Source: JAVJSD01 sp040219575
GTDB taxonomy: Bacteria; Planctomycetota; Planctomycetia; Pirellulales; Pirellulaceae
Reading direction: 5' to 3'
DNA: 64,000 nt
Assembly (NCBI GenBank): GCA_040219575.1
Contig: JAVJSD010000134.1
Location: forward strand, 1-64,000
This document shows positions 46,635 to 54,469 of the stretch, piece by piece. The notes under the pieces were generated by a model. That model searched no databases. It was not told the DNA's origin and saw only the letters and a program-made list of their open reading frames with translations. The translations under genes were made by a program, and so were the position numbers. Each line of letters starts with the position of its first letter. Position 1 is the first letter of the stretch.

Positions 46635-47360
46635 CTAGTCGTAGCAGTTCGAGGAGAATTCCTTGTCGTCGGCCCGGCCCAGCAGCAGGTCGAATTGCCA
46701 CAGCGCTCCATCTTTCGGTCGGTGCATGACGTCGAACAGGTCGAGCGGACGAAATCCGCGCTCGCCGAGAAACGCGCACATCTCGGGAAACCGCAACGCC
46801 CCGTCGCAGAGCGTAAAGTTGTACACCTCGACGATGATCAGGCTCGTTTGCTCCAGCGTCCGCCGGGCGCCCTCGAAGATCGGCGTCTCGAAGCCGTGCG
46901 TGTCGAGTTTCAACAGGTAGGGGCCCGGCAGACCACGCTCCTCAACCACGCGATCGATGGTGACGGCGGGCACTTCGATATCGCCCGATTCGAACGGCGT
47001 GTCGGAAGCCAACCCGCCAAACGGATCGCGGGCGTCGAAGTGCAGCACGCCTTCGTGGTCGCCGGCGGCGGCGATCAGGTAGTCGACGTTGCGGTGTCGT
47101 GCTTTCAGCGCGCGGAGCTTCTCTTCGTGCGGTCCACCCTGGGCTTCGATGAGCAGATAATCGGCCGCGGGAAAATGGCGCATGACCAGTTCGGTCCAAC
47201 GGCCGTCGGAGGCGCCGACGTCGATCACGCCGCCGATGTCGCGCTTCGTCCACTTTTCCAGCGATGTCTCCAGCGACAGCCGTCCGCTGCGCGGCACGGC
47301 GCACATGCCGCAGGCCCGGGCCATTCGCTTGGCCGCCGATTGCATCAAACGTCCGATCAT
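46635..47360 (-). CDS. FkbM-family methyltransferase
   Basis: The product is about 241 residues. ATG at 47358-47360 overlaps the gmhB stop by four bases and is preceded by GAGGAG, so it is translated by coupling; the longer open frame upstream is a gmhB shadow. SAM-binding motif I is VIDVGASDGRWTELVM; FkbM-family signatures are VTIDRVVEERGL, PYLLKLDTHGFETPIFEGA and SLIIVEVYNF. Such enzymes O-methylate sugars or other small acceptors. Its place at the end of a heptose/glycosyltransferase operon suggests methylation of a surface sugar (inference). Confidence 0.88.
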   Translation of the reverse strand: MIGRLMQSAAKRMARACGMCAVPRSGRLSLETSLEKWTKRDIGGVIDVGASDGRWTELVMRHFPAADYLLIEAQGGPHEEKLRALKARHRNVDYLIAAAGDHEGVLHFDARDPFGGLASDTPFESGDIEVPAVTIDRVVEERGLPGPYLLKLDTHGFETPIFEGARRTLEQTSLIIVEVYNFTLCDGALRFPEMCAFLGERGFRPLDLFDVMHRPKDGALWQFDLLLGRADDKEFSSNCYD

Positions 47361-47896
47361 GACGACTCCTCGAGAATGATCCGCGCCGCGACCTCCAGCG
47401 ACGGGGCGAACCACGTCGGCGAGACCTCGACATCTTCCGGCTTCCAGTACCGGCTCTCCAGCAACACCGTCCTCACGCCGATGGTTTGACCAAACCCGAC
47501 GTCCGCCGGTTTGTCCCCCACCATCCAACTCGCCGCAAAGTCGATGGGCTCGTCGAGTTGCGTTTCAACGATTCTCGCCATCCCACCGCGCGGCTTGCGA
47601 CAGGCGCATTCGTCCTCCGGCGCGTGCGGACAGTAGGCGACCGCGTCGACTCCTGTGTGATCCTGCTCCAGCAACTCGTGCATGTGTTGGTGAATGCGCT
47701 CGACATCGTCGATGGTGTAATACCCGCGACCGACGCCCGACTGATTCGTCACCACCGCGAGTCGGAATCCCCTCTCGCGGAGGCGGCGGATGGCCTCGAC
47801 CGCGCCTGGCGCGAATTCGAACTCCTCGACGTGGGAGATGTAACCGCGATCGATATTGATGGTGCCGTCCCGGTCGAGGAACACAACTCGTTGCAT
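47357..47896 (-). CDS. gmhB: D-glycero-D-manno-heptose 1,7-bisphosphate 7-phosphatase
   Basis: The product is 179 residues. It removes the 7-phosphate in the ADP-heptose pathway for LPS inner core. The HAD nucleophile motif is FLDRDGTIN (Asp8 and Asp10); then VVTNQSGVGRGYYT, the zinc loop with Cys and His in CPHAPEDECACRKP, and WMVGDKPADVGFG. These are the defining features of GmhB rather than histidinol phosphatase. It overlaps fkbM by four bases and follows the heptosyltransferase gene by 35 bases. The presence of GmhB and heptosyltransferases supports an LPS-like envelope. Confidence 0.94.
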   Translation of the reverse strand: MQRVVFLDRDGTINIDRGYISHVEEFEFAPGAVEAIRRLRERGFRLAVVTNQSGVGRGYYTIDDVERIHQHMHELLEQDHTGVDAVAYCPHAPEDECACRKPRGGMARIVETQLDEPIDFAASWMVGDKPADVGFGQTIGVRTVLLESRYWKPEDVEVSPTWFAPSLEVAARIILEESS

Positions 47897-47931
47897 GGAA
47901 ACGCGTACCTTGCCGGTCGGCGGTCGAGAGT

Positions 47932-48987
47932 TCAGGCGGCGCTCTTGTCAGCGGAAGCCTTCAGCAGCGAAGCAGCCGCGGCCAGCACGCGCTCGACGCT
48001 CAAGTCGCGCATGCAGCGGTGGTGCCCCAGCGGGCAGACACGCTTGGCGCAGGGCTGGCAGGCGAGCGACTCGTGTAAGTGAATCTCACGCGGGTGGTAG
48101 TTGATCGCCCAGCGCGGGTCGGTCGGCCCGAACAGCGACACAGCGGGCACGTCGAAGGCCGCCGCGAAGTGCCGTGGGCCGCTATCGGTCGACACCAGCA
48201 GGCTGCTGCGGCGGACGCAGGCCTTGCTCAAACCGATGCTGATCGATTGCTCGGCCAGGCTGTGGACCCGCGGGTGATCGGCCAGGCGCGTGATCTCGGC
48301 GGCGATCTCACGTTCGGCGGGACCGCACAGCACGAGCACGGCCGTGTCGCAATCGTCGACCAACCGCTGCGCGAGCGCCGCAAAGTGCTCGGCCGGCCAG
48401 TGTTTCGCCGCGCCGTACGCGCCGCCGGAATTGAGCGTCACCACGCGCTGCGCGTCGCCCAGCGCGAAGCGATTCCAGACCTCGTCGGCCTGTTGTTCGT
48501 CGCTGGCCTTGGTGGCGAGCCGACAAGGTCGCGCCGGGCCGTCGCAACCAGCGGCTCGCGCCAATTCCAGATAGTAATCGACCGCCGAGACGGGCGTGAA
48601 CTTGCGGCCCTGCCGTGGCGGATAGAGCCGGCGGTTCAGCAGCCAGCCGCGGCACGACCGTACATAGCCGTAGCGCTCCCGCGCCCCGCTCAACCAGCCG
48701 ATCACGCCGCTACGGAATGAGTTGGTGAGCAGCAACAGTTTGTCCAGCCGCAGCTTCCGCATTCGGGCGACGACGCCGCGCGTGTGCTGCCGCCGGTCCC
48801 GAGAGCGGGGGTCGTAGAACAACGTTTGATCGAGCCAGTCGGTTCCCGCCAGCACGTCGGCCACGTATGGCCGCATCACGCCCGTGAATGTGGCGTCGCC
48901 GCCGAATCGCTCGCGGAGGGCTCGCAACGTGGGCGTCGCCATCACCACGTCGCCGATCCAGTTGGGCAGAAGAATGCCGATGTTCAT
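47932..48987 (-). CDS. waaF: lipopolysaccharide heptosyltransferase, WaaF-like (GT9)
   Basis: The product is 351 residues. The GT-B fold begins MNIGILLPNWIGDVVMATPT. The C-terminal ADP-heptose site shows VVTLNSGGAYGAAKHWPAEH, LVLCGPAERE and LLVSTDSGPRHFAAAFDVPA, followed by VSLFGPTDPRWAINYHP, the WaaF subgroup pattern. It transfers heptose to the LPS core at the cytoplasmic face of the inner membrane. It is second in the leftward operon, 5 bases after the GT87-like gene and upstream of gmhB. Confidence 0.9.
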   Translation of the reverse strand: MNIGILLPNWIGDVVMATPTLRALRERFGGDATFTGVMRPYVADVLAGTDWLDQTLFYDPRSRDRRQHTRGVVARMRKLRLDKLLLLTNSFRSGVIGWLSGARERYGYVRSCRGWLLNRRLYPPRQGRKFTPVSAVDYYLELARAAGCDGPARPCRLATKASDEQQADEVWNRFALGDAQRVVTLNSGGAYGAAKHWPAEHFAALAQRLVDDCDTAVLVLCGPAEREIAAEITRLADHPRVHSLAEQSISIGLSKACVRRSSLLVSTDSGPRHFAAAFDVPAVSLFGPTDPRWAINYHPREIHLHESLACQPCAKRVCPLGHHRCMRDLSVERVLAAAASLLKASADKSAA

Positions 48988-48992
48988 CGCGG

Positions 48993-50240
48993 TCAGGCGG
49001 CCATCCTGGTGGCGGGAAGCGGTTGCTCGACGGGCGGCGTCTCGGTCGCCGGTTGCTCAACTTGCCGGGCGCCGCGAAGTTCGTTGGCCAGCAGCCAAGC
49101 GGCGAACAGCACGACGCCGATCGGCTGGATCGCCTCGACGCCCCCCACGTACGGAGCAAGGATTCGCTCGACCGCGCCGGTCCCGAGCACCGACGTGAAC
49201 GACCAGGCGGTGAAACTGAGCAGGCGGCCGCGGCCCTGCTGAAAACTGACGACCACCGCCCAACCGGCCAGCGGAGCGATGATGCCGTAGGTCATCCGTT
49301 CGCTGCCGGGGCCCAGCAGCAACTGCCACACAATCCACGCCGACAGCACGGCCGTCATGGCGTGTCGCGGCGAGGGAGCCCGCCATCTTCGCCACAGGCA
49401 GAAGCCGAGCACGGCCAGCGCGCCGCCCAGTTGCAGCAGCAGGTAGGCGCGTCGGCTCGGTTCGACAAACTGTTCGAGGATCGTCCAGGCGTCGCGGTAG
49501 CCCCCTGAGCGTATCGTCTGCAAGTGCGTCAGCGCGATCCAGTATTGCTGGTGCTGAAACAGAACGGTCTCCGGCCAGCGGGTCAAAAACGGCACGGCGG
49601 CCAGCGCCAGGCACGCCAGCGGAAAGCGCCACCACAACTTGCTCGGCCAGCATGCCAGCACCAACATCACCAGCGCCATCGGCCAGAGTTTCACGAACAC
49701 CGGCGCGGCCAGCAGGAACGACGCCGTCCACCACCGCTGCCGCAATATGGCCGAGGCCGCGAAGATGACCAGCGCAATCACCAGCGCGTTGCTCTGCGAC
49801 GCCCACACGCCGCGCAGGGCGCCGGCGAAGGTGAGCGTCAACAACAGCGCTGCGCCGGCGAGCGTCCAGCGCCCGGGAAGCACGTCGCGGGCCAGCACGA
49901 ACACCGCCGCCACCAGCGCCGCGATGCTGGCCGCGTTGAACAGGGCCGCTCCCGCCGAGATGCCGCACCAGGCGAAGGGGGAGTTGGCGATGGCGAAGGT
50001 CGGCGTGTACTGGTAGCCGGTGAGCGTGTAGATCGAGTCGTCGTTCCACCAGCGGATCGTCGCCTTGTAGAAGTTCGGATAGACCGAGTGCTCCCAGGGC
50101 TGCACGTAACACTTCACCGCGGACGCGATCGCCAGGATCACCCACAGCGTGAGGGCGTGGCGCATCCAAGGATAGCGCCACAGATCGCGCAGCGCGAGCG
50201 ACGCAACGGGCGTATTCGACGGGTGGGGCGCGGCATCCAT
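48993..50240 (-). CDS. GT87/DUF2029 polyprenyl-linked glycosyltransferase
   Basis: The product is 415 residues with about ten hydrophobic segments. The start MRHALTLWVILAIASAVKCY is a helix followed by a periplasmic loop with the acidic/aromatic pattern SVYPNFYKATIRWWNDDSIY, then WASQSNALVIALVIFAASAI and FVKLWPMALVMLVLACWPSK, as in DUF2029 mannosyltransferases that use lipid-linked sugar donors outside the inner membrane. Acceptor and sugar are unknown. It is the first gene of the operon with waaF, gmhB and fkbM. Confidence 0.82.
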   Translation of the reverse strand: MDAAPHPSNTPVASLALRDLWRYPWMRHALTLWVILAIASAVKCYVQPWEHSVYPNFYKATIRWWNDDSIYTLTGYQYTPTFAIANSPFAWCGISAGAALFNAASIAALVAAVFVLARDVLPGRWTLAGAALLLTLTFAGALRGVWASQSNALVIALVIFAASAILRQRWWTASFLLAAPVFVKLWPMALVMLVLACWPSKLWWRFPLACLALAAVPFLTRWPETVLFQHQQYWIALTHLQTIRSGGYRDAWTILEQFVEPSRRAYLLLQLGGALAVLGFCLWRRWRAPSPRHAMTAVLSAWIVWQLLLGPGSERMTYGIIAPLAGWAVVVSFQQGRGRLLSFTAWSFTSVLGTGAVERILAPYVGGVEAIQPIGVVLFAAWLLANELRGARQVEQPATETPPVEQPLPATRMAA

Positions 50241-50606
50241 GCTAGCAGCGTCGCGGGAAGGGGACGGAAGTGTTCGCCGATATAGCGAGTTTGGGCCGAC
50301 GGGGAAAGACGAATTCTCGCGTCACGCACACGCAACGTCTCGTAGCCGATGCTGCCAGCATCGCCGAGAGTCGCTGTTTCCCCCGCGCCTTGCCGCGGCG
50401 TCCGCCGGATCGCCGCCTGGGGAAAGATGTTCGACGTGCGGATTCGACGCCGCCCGTCGCTTGGCGCTTGGCGCTAGGTTCAACCCAGCGGCTCGTATTT
50501 CCGTGCTCCCACGTTCGACGGATCCAGGTTTTCCGATTGACAGCCTCCCCCACACGGCGATACGCTACCCACCCCCGGAGTCTCGAGCGATGCAAGGAAG
50601 CGCCGC
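50241..50606. other. divergent promoter region of the two polysaccharide operons
   Basis: About 366 bases between the leftward GT87 operon and the rightward GT9 gene. It carries a family D hairpin (50342-50363). The open frames crossing it on both strands have no recognisable content. No convincing promoter pair was fixed. Confidence 0.5.
50342..50363. repeat. single REP, family D (copy D1)
   Basis: GTAGCCGATGCTGCCAGCAT plus CG has the GTAG head and the hairpin CGATGCT-GCC-AGCATCG. It is a single half-element related to the inverted pair inside the CehA-like gene (37316-37371). Confidence 0.65.
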
Positions 50607-51668
50607 ATGGACGTGGCCCCCGCAGAAAAAACCTCGCGCGTAGAACGACTTTTGATCGTCCGCAACGATCGCATCGGCGACCTGGTGCTGACGTTGCCGA
50701 CGATCGAAGCCGCCCGACGTGCGCTGCCCCACGCGCGATTGACCGTATTGGTCGGCCGCTACACCGCGCCGCTGCTGGTGGACCATCCCGACATCGACCA
50801 GGTGCTGGTCGACGGCGGCGGCGGAGCGCGGGCGCTCGCGGCGCAACTGCGGCCGCATTGCTTCGACGCCGCGCTGCTGATCAACACCAACACCCGCAAC
50901 GCGCTGGCCGCCTGGTTGGCGCGGATTCCGCTTCGCGTCGCCTGGGCGGGCAAACCGGCCGGCATGCTGCTGGGCAATCGCCGCCTGCGGCTGCATCGCA
51001 GTCGACCACCGATTCACGAGGCCGAATTTGCCCGAGCGTTCCTGGGGCGACTCGGCGTCAGCGACGTCCCCAAGATCGGCGTGCCGCGGTTGACCGTCGA
51101 TCCCGCCGCCAGGCGCACCGCCGCCGAGCGGATCCGCGCCCAACTCGGCGACGACGGACCGCTGCTGGGCATTCATCCCGGCAACAAGAACAGCGCGTTC
51201 AACTGGCCCCGGGAGAATTACGTCCGACTCGCCCGCGAATTGACCCGCCACGGCCGGGTGATGGTGACGGGCGGTCCGGACGAGGCGGACCTGCTCGACG
51301 CATTCCGCCGCGAGGTCGATGCGAACCCCACCGATCGCATCGCGTACTTTCACGACTTCACGCTGCCGGAGATGGTCGCCGCGCTTTCGCTGCAGGACGT
51401 GTTGACCGTCAGCAGCACGGGCCCGATGCACCTGGCGGCCGTGTTGGGAACGGCGGTGGTGGCGTTGTTCAGCTCCCATCGGGCGCAGACGCCGATGAAA
51501 TGGGCGCCGCTGGGCCGCAAGGTGACCATCCTGCAAGCGCCGCTCGCGCCCGACCAATCGGACGAGATTCCGGCCGCGGAAGGAGACGCGCACATGCGAC
51601 GCATCGGCGTGGAGTCCGCCCTGGCGGCCAACCTTCGCGCGATCGACGACGCTTCGGTTTTGGTTTGA
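50607..51668 (+). CDS. GT9 heptosyltransferase-like protein
   Basis: The product is 353 residues. The GT-B N-terminus reads RLLIVRNDRIGDLVLTLPTI, the standard GT9 start; the C-terminal half has LLGIHPGNKNSAFNWPRENY, VMVTGGPDEADLL and VLTVSSTGPMHLAAVLGTAV followed by VALFSSHRAQTPMKWAPLG. It is a second, more distant heptosyltransferase besides waaF and may add another core heptose or a different sugar. It starts the rightward polysaccharide group; a C-family repeat follows directly. Confidence 0.88.
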   Translation: MDVAPAEKTSRVERLLIVRNDRIGDLVLTLPTIEAARRALPHARLTVLVGRYTAPLLVDHPDIDQVLVDGGGGARALAAQLRPHCFDAALLINTNTRNALAAWLARIPLRVAWAGKPAGMLLGNRRLRLHRSRPPIHEAEFARAFLGRLGVSDVPKIGVPRLTVDPAARRTAAERIRAQLGDDGPLLGIHPGNKNSAFNWPRENYVRLARELTRHGRVMVTGGPDEADLLDAFRREVDANPTDRIAYFHDFTLPEMVAALSLQDVLTVSSTGPMHLAAVLGTAVVALFSSHRAQTPMKWAPLGRKVTILQAPLAPDQSDEIPAAEGDAHMRRIGVESALAANLRAIDDASVLV

Positions 51669-51678
51669 AACGCTCCCC

Positions 51679-51750
51679 GTACGACGGACGTCCACATTCG
51701 TCGAATGCAGACAACGACAAGCTCGCGGCGGACGTGGACGTCCGTCGTAC
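51679..51750. repeat. REPIN-like element, family C (copy C2)
   Basis: Perfect 17-base inverted ends, GTACGACGGACGTCCAC at 51679-51695 and GTGGACGTCCGTCGTAC at 51734-51750. The head is GTAC rather than GTAG. The same half-site forms the palindrome at 13934-13957. It sits between the GT9 and acetyltransferase genes. Confidence 0.75.
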
Positions 51751-51764
51751 TTCGAATCCTGGCG

Positions 51765-52298
51765 ATGACGCAATCGGAACACATGTCGAACAGCCTGCGG
51801 CGAATCGCCGACGACGTGCGTCTGGGGCGCGACGTGAAGGTCTACGATTTCGTCAATCTGTACGGCTGCACCATCGGCGACGAGACGAAAATCGGCACGT
51901 TCGTCGAGGTGCAGAAGAACGCCGCGATCGGCGCCCGCTGCAAGATCAGCTCGCACACCTTCATCTGCGAAGGAGTGACGATCGAGGACGAATGCTTCAT
52001 CGGCCACCACGTCTGCTTCATCAACGATCCTTATCCCCGCGCCACGGCGGAGGGAGGCGCGTTGCAGACCGAGACCGATTGGAAGGTGATTCCGACGCGC
52101 GTTTGCCGCGGGGCTTCGATCGGCTCGGGCGCCGTGATCCTGTCGGGCGTGACGATCGGCGAGCGGGCGCTTATCGGCGCCGGCGCGGTGGTCACGCGCG
52201 ATGTGGCGGCGGGCGCCACCGTGGCGGGCGTTCCCGCGCGGATGATGGCCCGAACCGGGCAGGCCGCACCCAACCCGCGAGACGGAGAAACAAGCTGA
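51765..52298 (+). CDS. left-handed beta-helix N-acetyltransferase (WlbB/WbpD-like)
   Basis: The product is about 177 residues. Hexapeptide repeats run through the whole chain (VYDFVNLYGCTIGDETKIGT, VTIEDECFIGHHVCFINDPY, ASIGSGAVILSGVTIGERAL, VVTRDVAAGATVAGVPARMM). The sequence resembles acetyltransferases that N-acetylate amino groups of nucleotide-activated 3-amino sugars. ATG 51765 or ATG 51783 may be the start; neither has a strong ribosome-binding site. Its stop overlaps the start of the aminotransferase gene (TGATG), so the two are coupled and probably act in sequence: amination, then acetylation. Confidence 0.85.
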   Translation: MTQSEHMSNSLRRIADDVRLGRDVKVYDFVNLYGCTIGDETKIGTFVEVQKNAAIGARCKISSHTFICEGVTIEDECFIGHHVCFINDPYPRATAEGGALQTETDWKVIPTRVCRGASIGSGAVILSGVTIGERALIGAGAVVTRDVAAGATVAGVPARMMARTGQAAPNPRDGETS

Positions 52299-53452
52299 TG
52301 CAAGTCCCGTTGATGGACATCGTGGCCCAGAACAAGCCGCTCTGGCCGGAATTGCAGGCGGCGCTGGAGCCGGTCATGGCCGGCGCACAATTCGTGCTTG
52401 GACCGGCCGTCGCGCGGTTCGAGCAGAGCTTCGCGCAGTATCTCGGGGTCGAGCACGCGGTCGGTGTCAATAACGGCACCTCGGCCCTGCTGTTGGCGCT
52501 GCAGGCGCTCGACATCGGCCCGGGCGATGAAGTCATCACCACGCCGCTGACCTGGATCAGCACCAGTTGGGCGATCAGCTACGTGGGCGCGACGCCCGTG
52601 TATGTCGATGTCGATCCGACCACCTACACGCTCGATCCCACGCTTGTCGAGCAGGCCGTCACGCCGCGCACCAAGGCGCTCTTGCCGGTGCACCTGTACG
52701 GGCAGGCGGCGAACCTCTCGGCGCTGGCCGCCATCGCCCAGCGACACAATCTGAAGCTGATTGAAGACGCCGCCCAAGCGCACGGAGCGCGATACGGCGG
52801 GCGACGCGTCGGTACGATCGGCGACGCCGGTTGCTTCAGCTTCTACCCCGGCAAGAACCTCGGCGCGCTCGGTGAAGCGGGCGCCGTGGTCACGGGCGAC
52901 GCCGCGACGGCGGAGCGCCTCCGCAGCCTGCGCGACCACGCGCAGGCCGGGCGGCACCATCATGTCGAGATCGGCTACAACGCCCGCATGGAAGGAATTC
53001 AAGGCGCGGCGCTTGACGTGAAGTTGAAACACCTCGACCGCTGGAACGCCGCCCGCGCAGCTCACGCCGCCCGTTACCAGGAGCAATTGGCCGACTGCCT
53101 CGAACTTCAATTGCCGCGGTCCTTCTCGCCCGACGGCGGCGCGCCCGGCGGACATGTGTGGCACCTGTACGTGGTGCTCGATCGCGACGGTCGGCGCGAC
53201 GCGCTGCGCGAAGCCTTGGCGGAAGCCGGCGTCGCCAGTGGACTGCACTATCCGACGCTCGTGCCGTTTCAACCGGCGTACAAACATCTGGGTCATCGCG
53301 AGGGGGACTTCCCGGTCGCCGAGCGGATCGCCTCGCAGTGTCTGTCGTTGCCGATGTATCCCGAACTGAAAGGCGAGCAGATCGATTACGTCGCCGAGCG
53401 CCTGAAGCAGGCGCTCGCGAGCCGCAGGGATCGAACTCGCCACGCCGCCTAG
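52298..53452 (+). CDS. DegT/DnrJ/EryC1/StrS sugar aminotransferase
   Basis: The product is 384 residues. It is a PLP enzyme that aminates a nucleotide-linked keto-sugar. Signatures: GPAVARFEQSFAQYLGVEHA, GVNNGTSALLLALQALDIGP, GDEVITTPLTWISTSWAISY, LIEDAAQAHGARYGG and the PLP-lysine region CFSFYPGKNLGALGEAGAVV (Lys in F-Y-P-G-K-N). It starts at ATG 52298, overlapping the acetyltransferase stop by one base. Together with the sugar dehydrogenase at 54470 it forms the set needed for a 3-acetamido sugar; the exact sugar cannot be decided. Confidence 0.93.
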   Translation: MQVPLMDIVAQNKPLWPELQAALEPVMAGAQFVLGPAVARFEQSFAQYLGVEHAVGVNNGTSALLLALQALDIGPGDEVITTPLTWISTSWAISYVGATPVYVDVDPTTYTLDPTLVEQAVTPRTKALLPVHLYGQAANLSALAAIAQRHNLKLIEDAAQAHGARYGGRRVGTIGDAGCFSFYPGKNLGALGEAGAVVTGDAATAERLRSLRDHAQAGRHHHVEIGYNARMEGIQGAALDVKLKHLDRWNAARAAHAARYQEQLADCLELQLPRSFSPDGGAPGGHVWHLYVVLDRDGRRDALREALAEAGVASGLHYPTLVPFQPAYKHLGHREGDFPVAERIASQCLSLPMYPELKGEQIDYVAERLKQALASRRDRTRHAA

Positions 53453-53477
53453 TGCTGTATGAGGGCTTGACCAATTT

Positions 53478-53549
53478 GCAGCGGAACTCGCGAGAGTTCG
53501 GAAATCGGCGCCAAGATTGAACCTCCAGAAGTCTCACGACTTCTGCTAC
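53478..53549. repeat. REPIN-like element, family B (copy B4)
   Basis: It starts GCAGCGGAACTCGCGAGAGT and ends ACGACTTCTGCTAC, a slightly diverged family B unit of 72 bases. Both internal hairpins are kept, including a compensating change in the right one (GAAGTC with GACTTC). It lies 25 bases after the aminotransferase stop. Confidence 0.75.
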
Positions 53550-53597
53550 TCCAATTTTCACGTTTGACACAGCACTGGTCACCAGCGAATCACGAAG

Positions 53598-54422
53598 ATG
53601 TCGACGCCCTATCTCAGCTTCGCACTGCTGAACTACAACGAGGAGGCCACGCTCGAGCGGGCGGCTCGCCTGGCGTCCGATGCGTTGTCGGCCTGCGGGC
53701 GAAGCTACGAACTGGTGCTCGTCGACGACGGCAGCAGCGACGACTCGCCGGCGATCATCCGCCGCCTGACGCAGTCGCTGCCCCATTGCCGGGCCATCTT
53801 TCACGGCGCGAACCGCGGCATCGGCGCCGGCATTCGCACCTGCTACTTCGAGACGCGCGGCGAGTGGGCCACGTGGTTTCCGGCCGACTTGCAGGCCCAT
53901 CCTCACGAATTGTACCGCCTGCTCGACTGCCTGCACGACTGCGACGTATTGGCCACGTATCGCCGCGTGGAAACGCGGCACGAGGGACTGCGGCGGCGGC
54001 TGGTCTCGTCGTTCGATCGCCTGCTGGTGCGGACGTTGTTCGGCGTGGCGGTCCGCGATCTGCACTGGATTCGCTTCTTCCGCCGCGGCCTGCTCGAGCG
54101 CATGCAGCCGCGGCTGACCAGCCCGGCGATCGATACCGAAATGCTTGTCGCCGCGGCGGGGATGCAGGCCCGCATTCGCCAGGAGCCGCTCGACGACTTG
54201 CCGCGGACGGCGGGCGTCGCGCGGGGCGCCTCGCTGAAGAACCTCCTCGCCGCCGGAACGGAAACCTTGCGACTGCGCTGGCATGGCCCGGGTCTGCGCG
54301 AGCCGCTCGCGGCGACGATCCCCCTGTCCGCCGGCGCGCCGGCTTCGCACAAATCCGCGTCGCGCGAGTCCGCGGCGCATGAGTCCGCGGCGCCGCCCTC
54401 GCAACAATCGCGGGCTGCCTGA
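53598..54422 (+). CDS. glycosyltransferase family 2
   Basis: The product is 274 residues. The GT-A domain reads LSFALLNYNEEATLERAARL, YELVLVDDGSSDDSPAII, HGANRGIGAGIRTCYFETRG and WATWFPADLQAHP, with the acidic metal site changed from D-x-D to P-A-D. It resembles polyprenyl-phosphate sugar transferases but lacks C-terminal membrane helices. The last 30 residues are Ser/Ala/Glu-rich with short repeats (H-E-S-A-A), matching a 15-base repeat in the DNA. It lies 47 bases before the sugar dehydrogenase gene. Confidence 0.85.
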   Translation: MSTPYLSFALLNYNEEATLERAARLASDALSACGRSYELVLVDDGSSDDSPAIIRRLTQSLPHCRAIFHGANRGIGAGIRTCYFETRGEWATWFPADLQAHPHELYRLLDCLHDCDVLATYRRVETRHEGLRRRLVSSFDRLLVRTLFGVAVRDLHWIRFFRRGLLERMQPRLTSPAIDTEMLVAAAGMQARIRQEPLDDLPRTAGVARGASLKNLLAAGTETLRLRWHGPGLREPLAATIPLSAGAPASHKSASRESAAHESAAPPSQQSRAA

Positions 54423-54469
54423 CCGAACATCATCCCTTACGAGAAACACCAGAAAGACGAATCACCCCG

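Noticed and set aside
50270..52297. Upstream extension of the aminotransferase frame by more than 670 codons
   Set aside because: It overlaps two genes with clear families (GT9 and acetyltransferase) in another frame; its Arg/Pro/Ala-rich translation is typical of out-of-frame GC-rich DNA.
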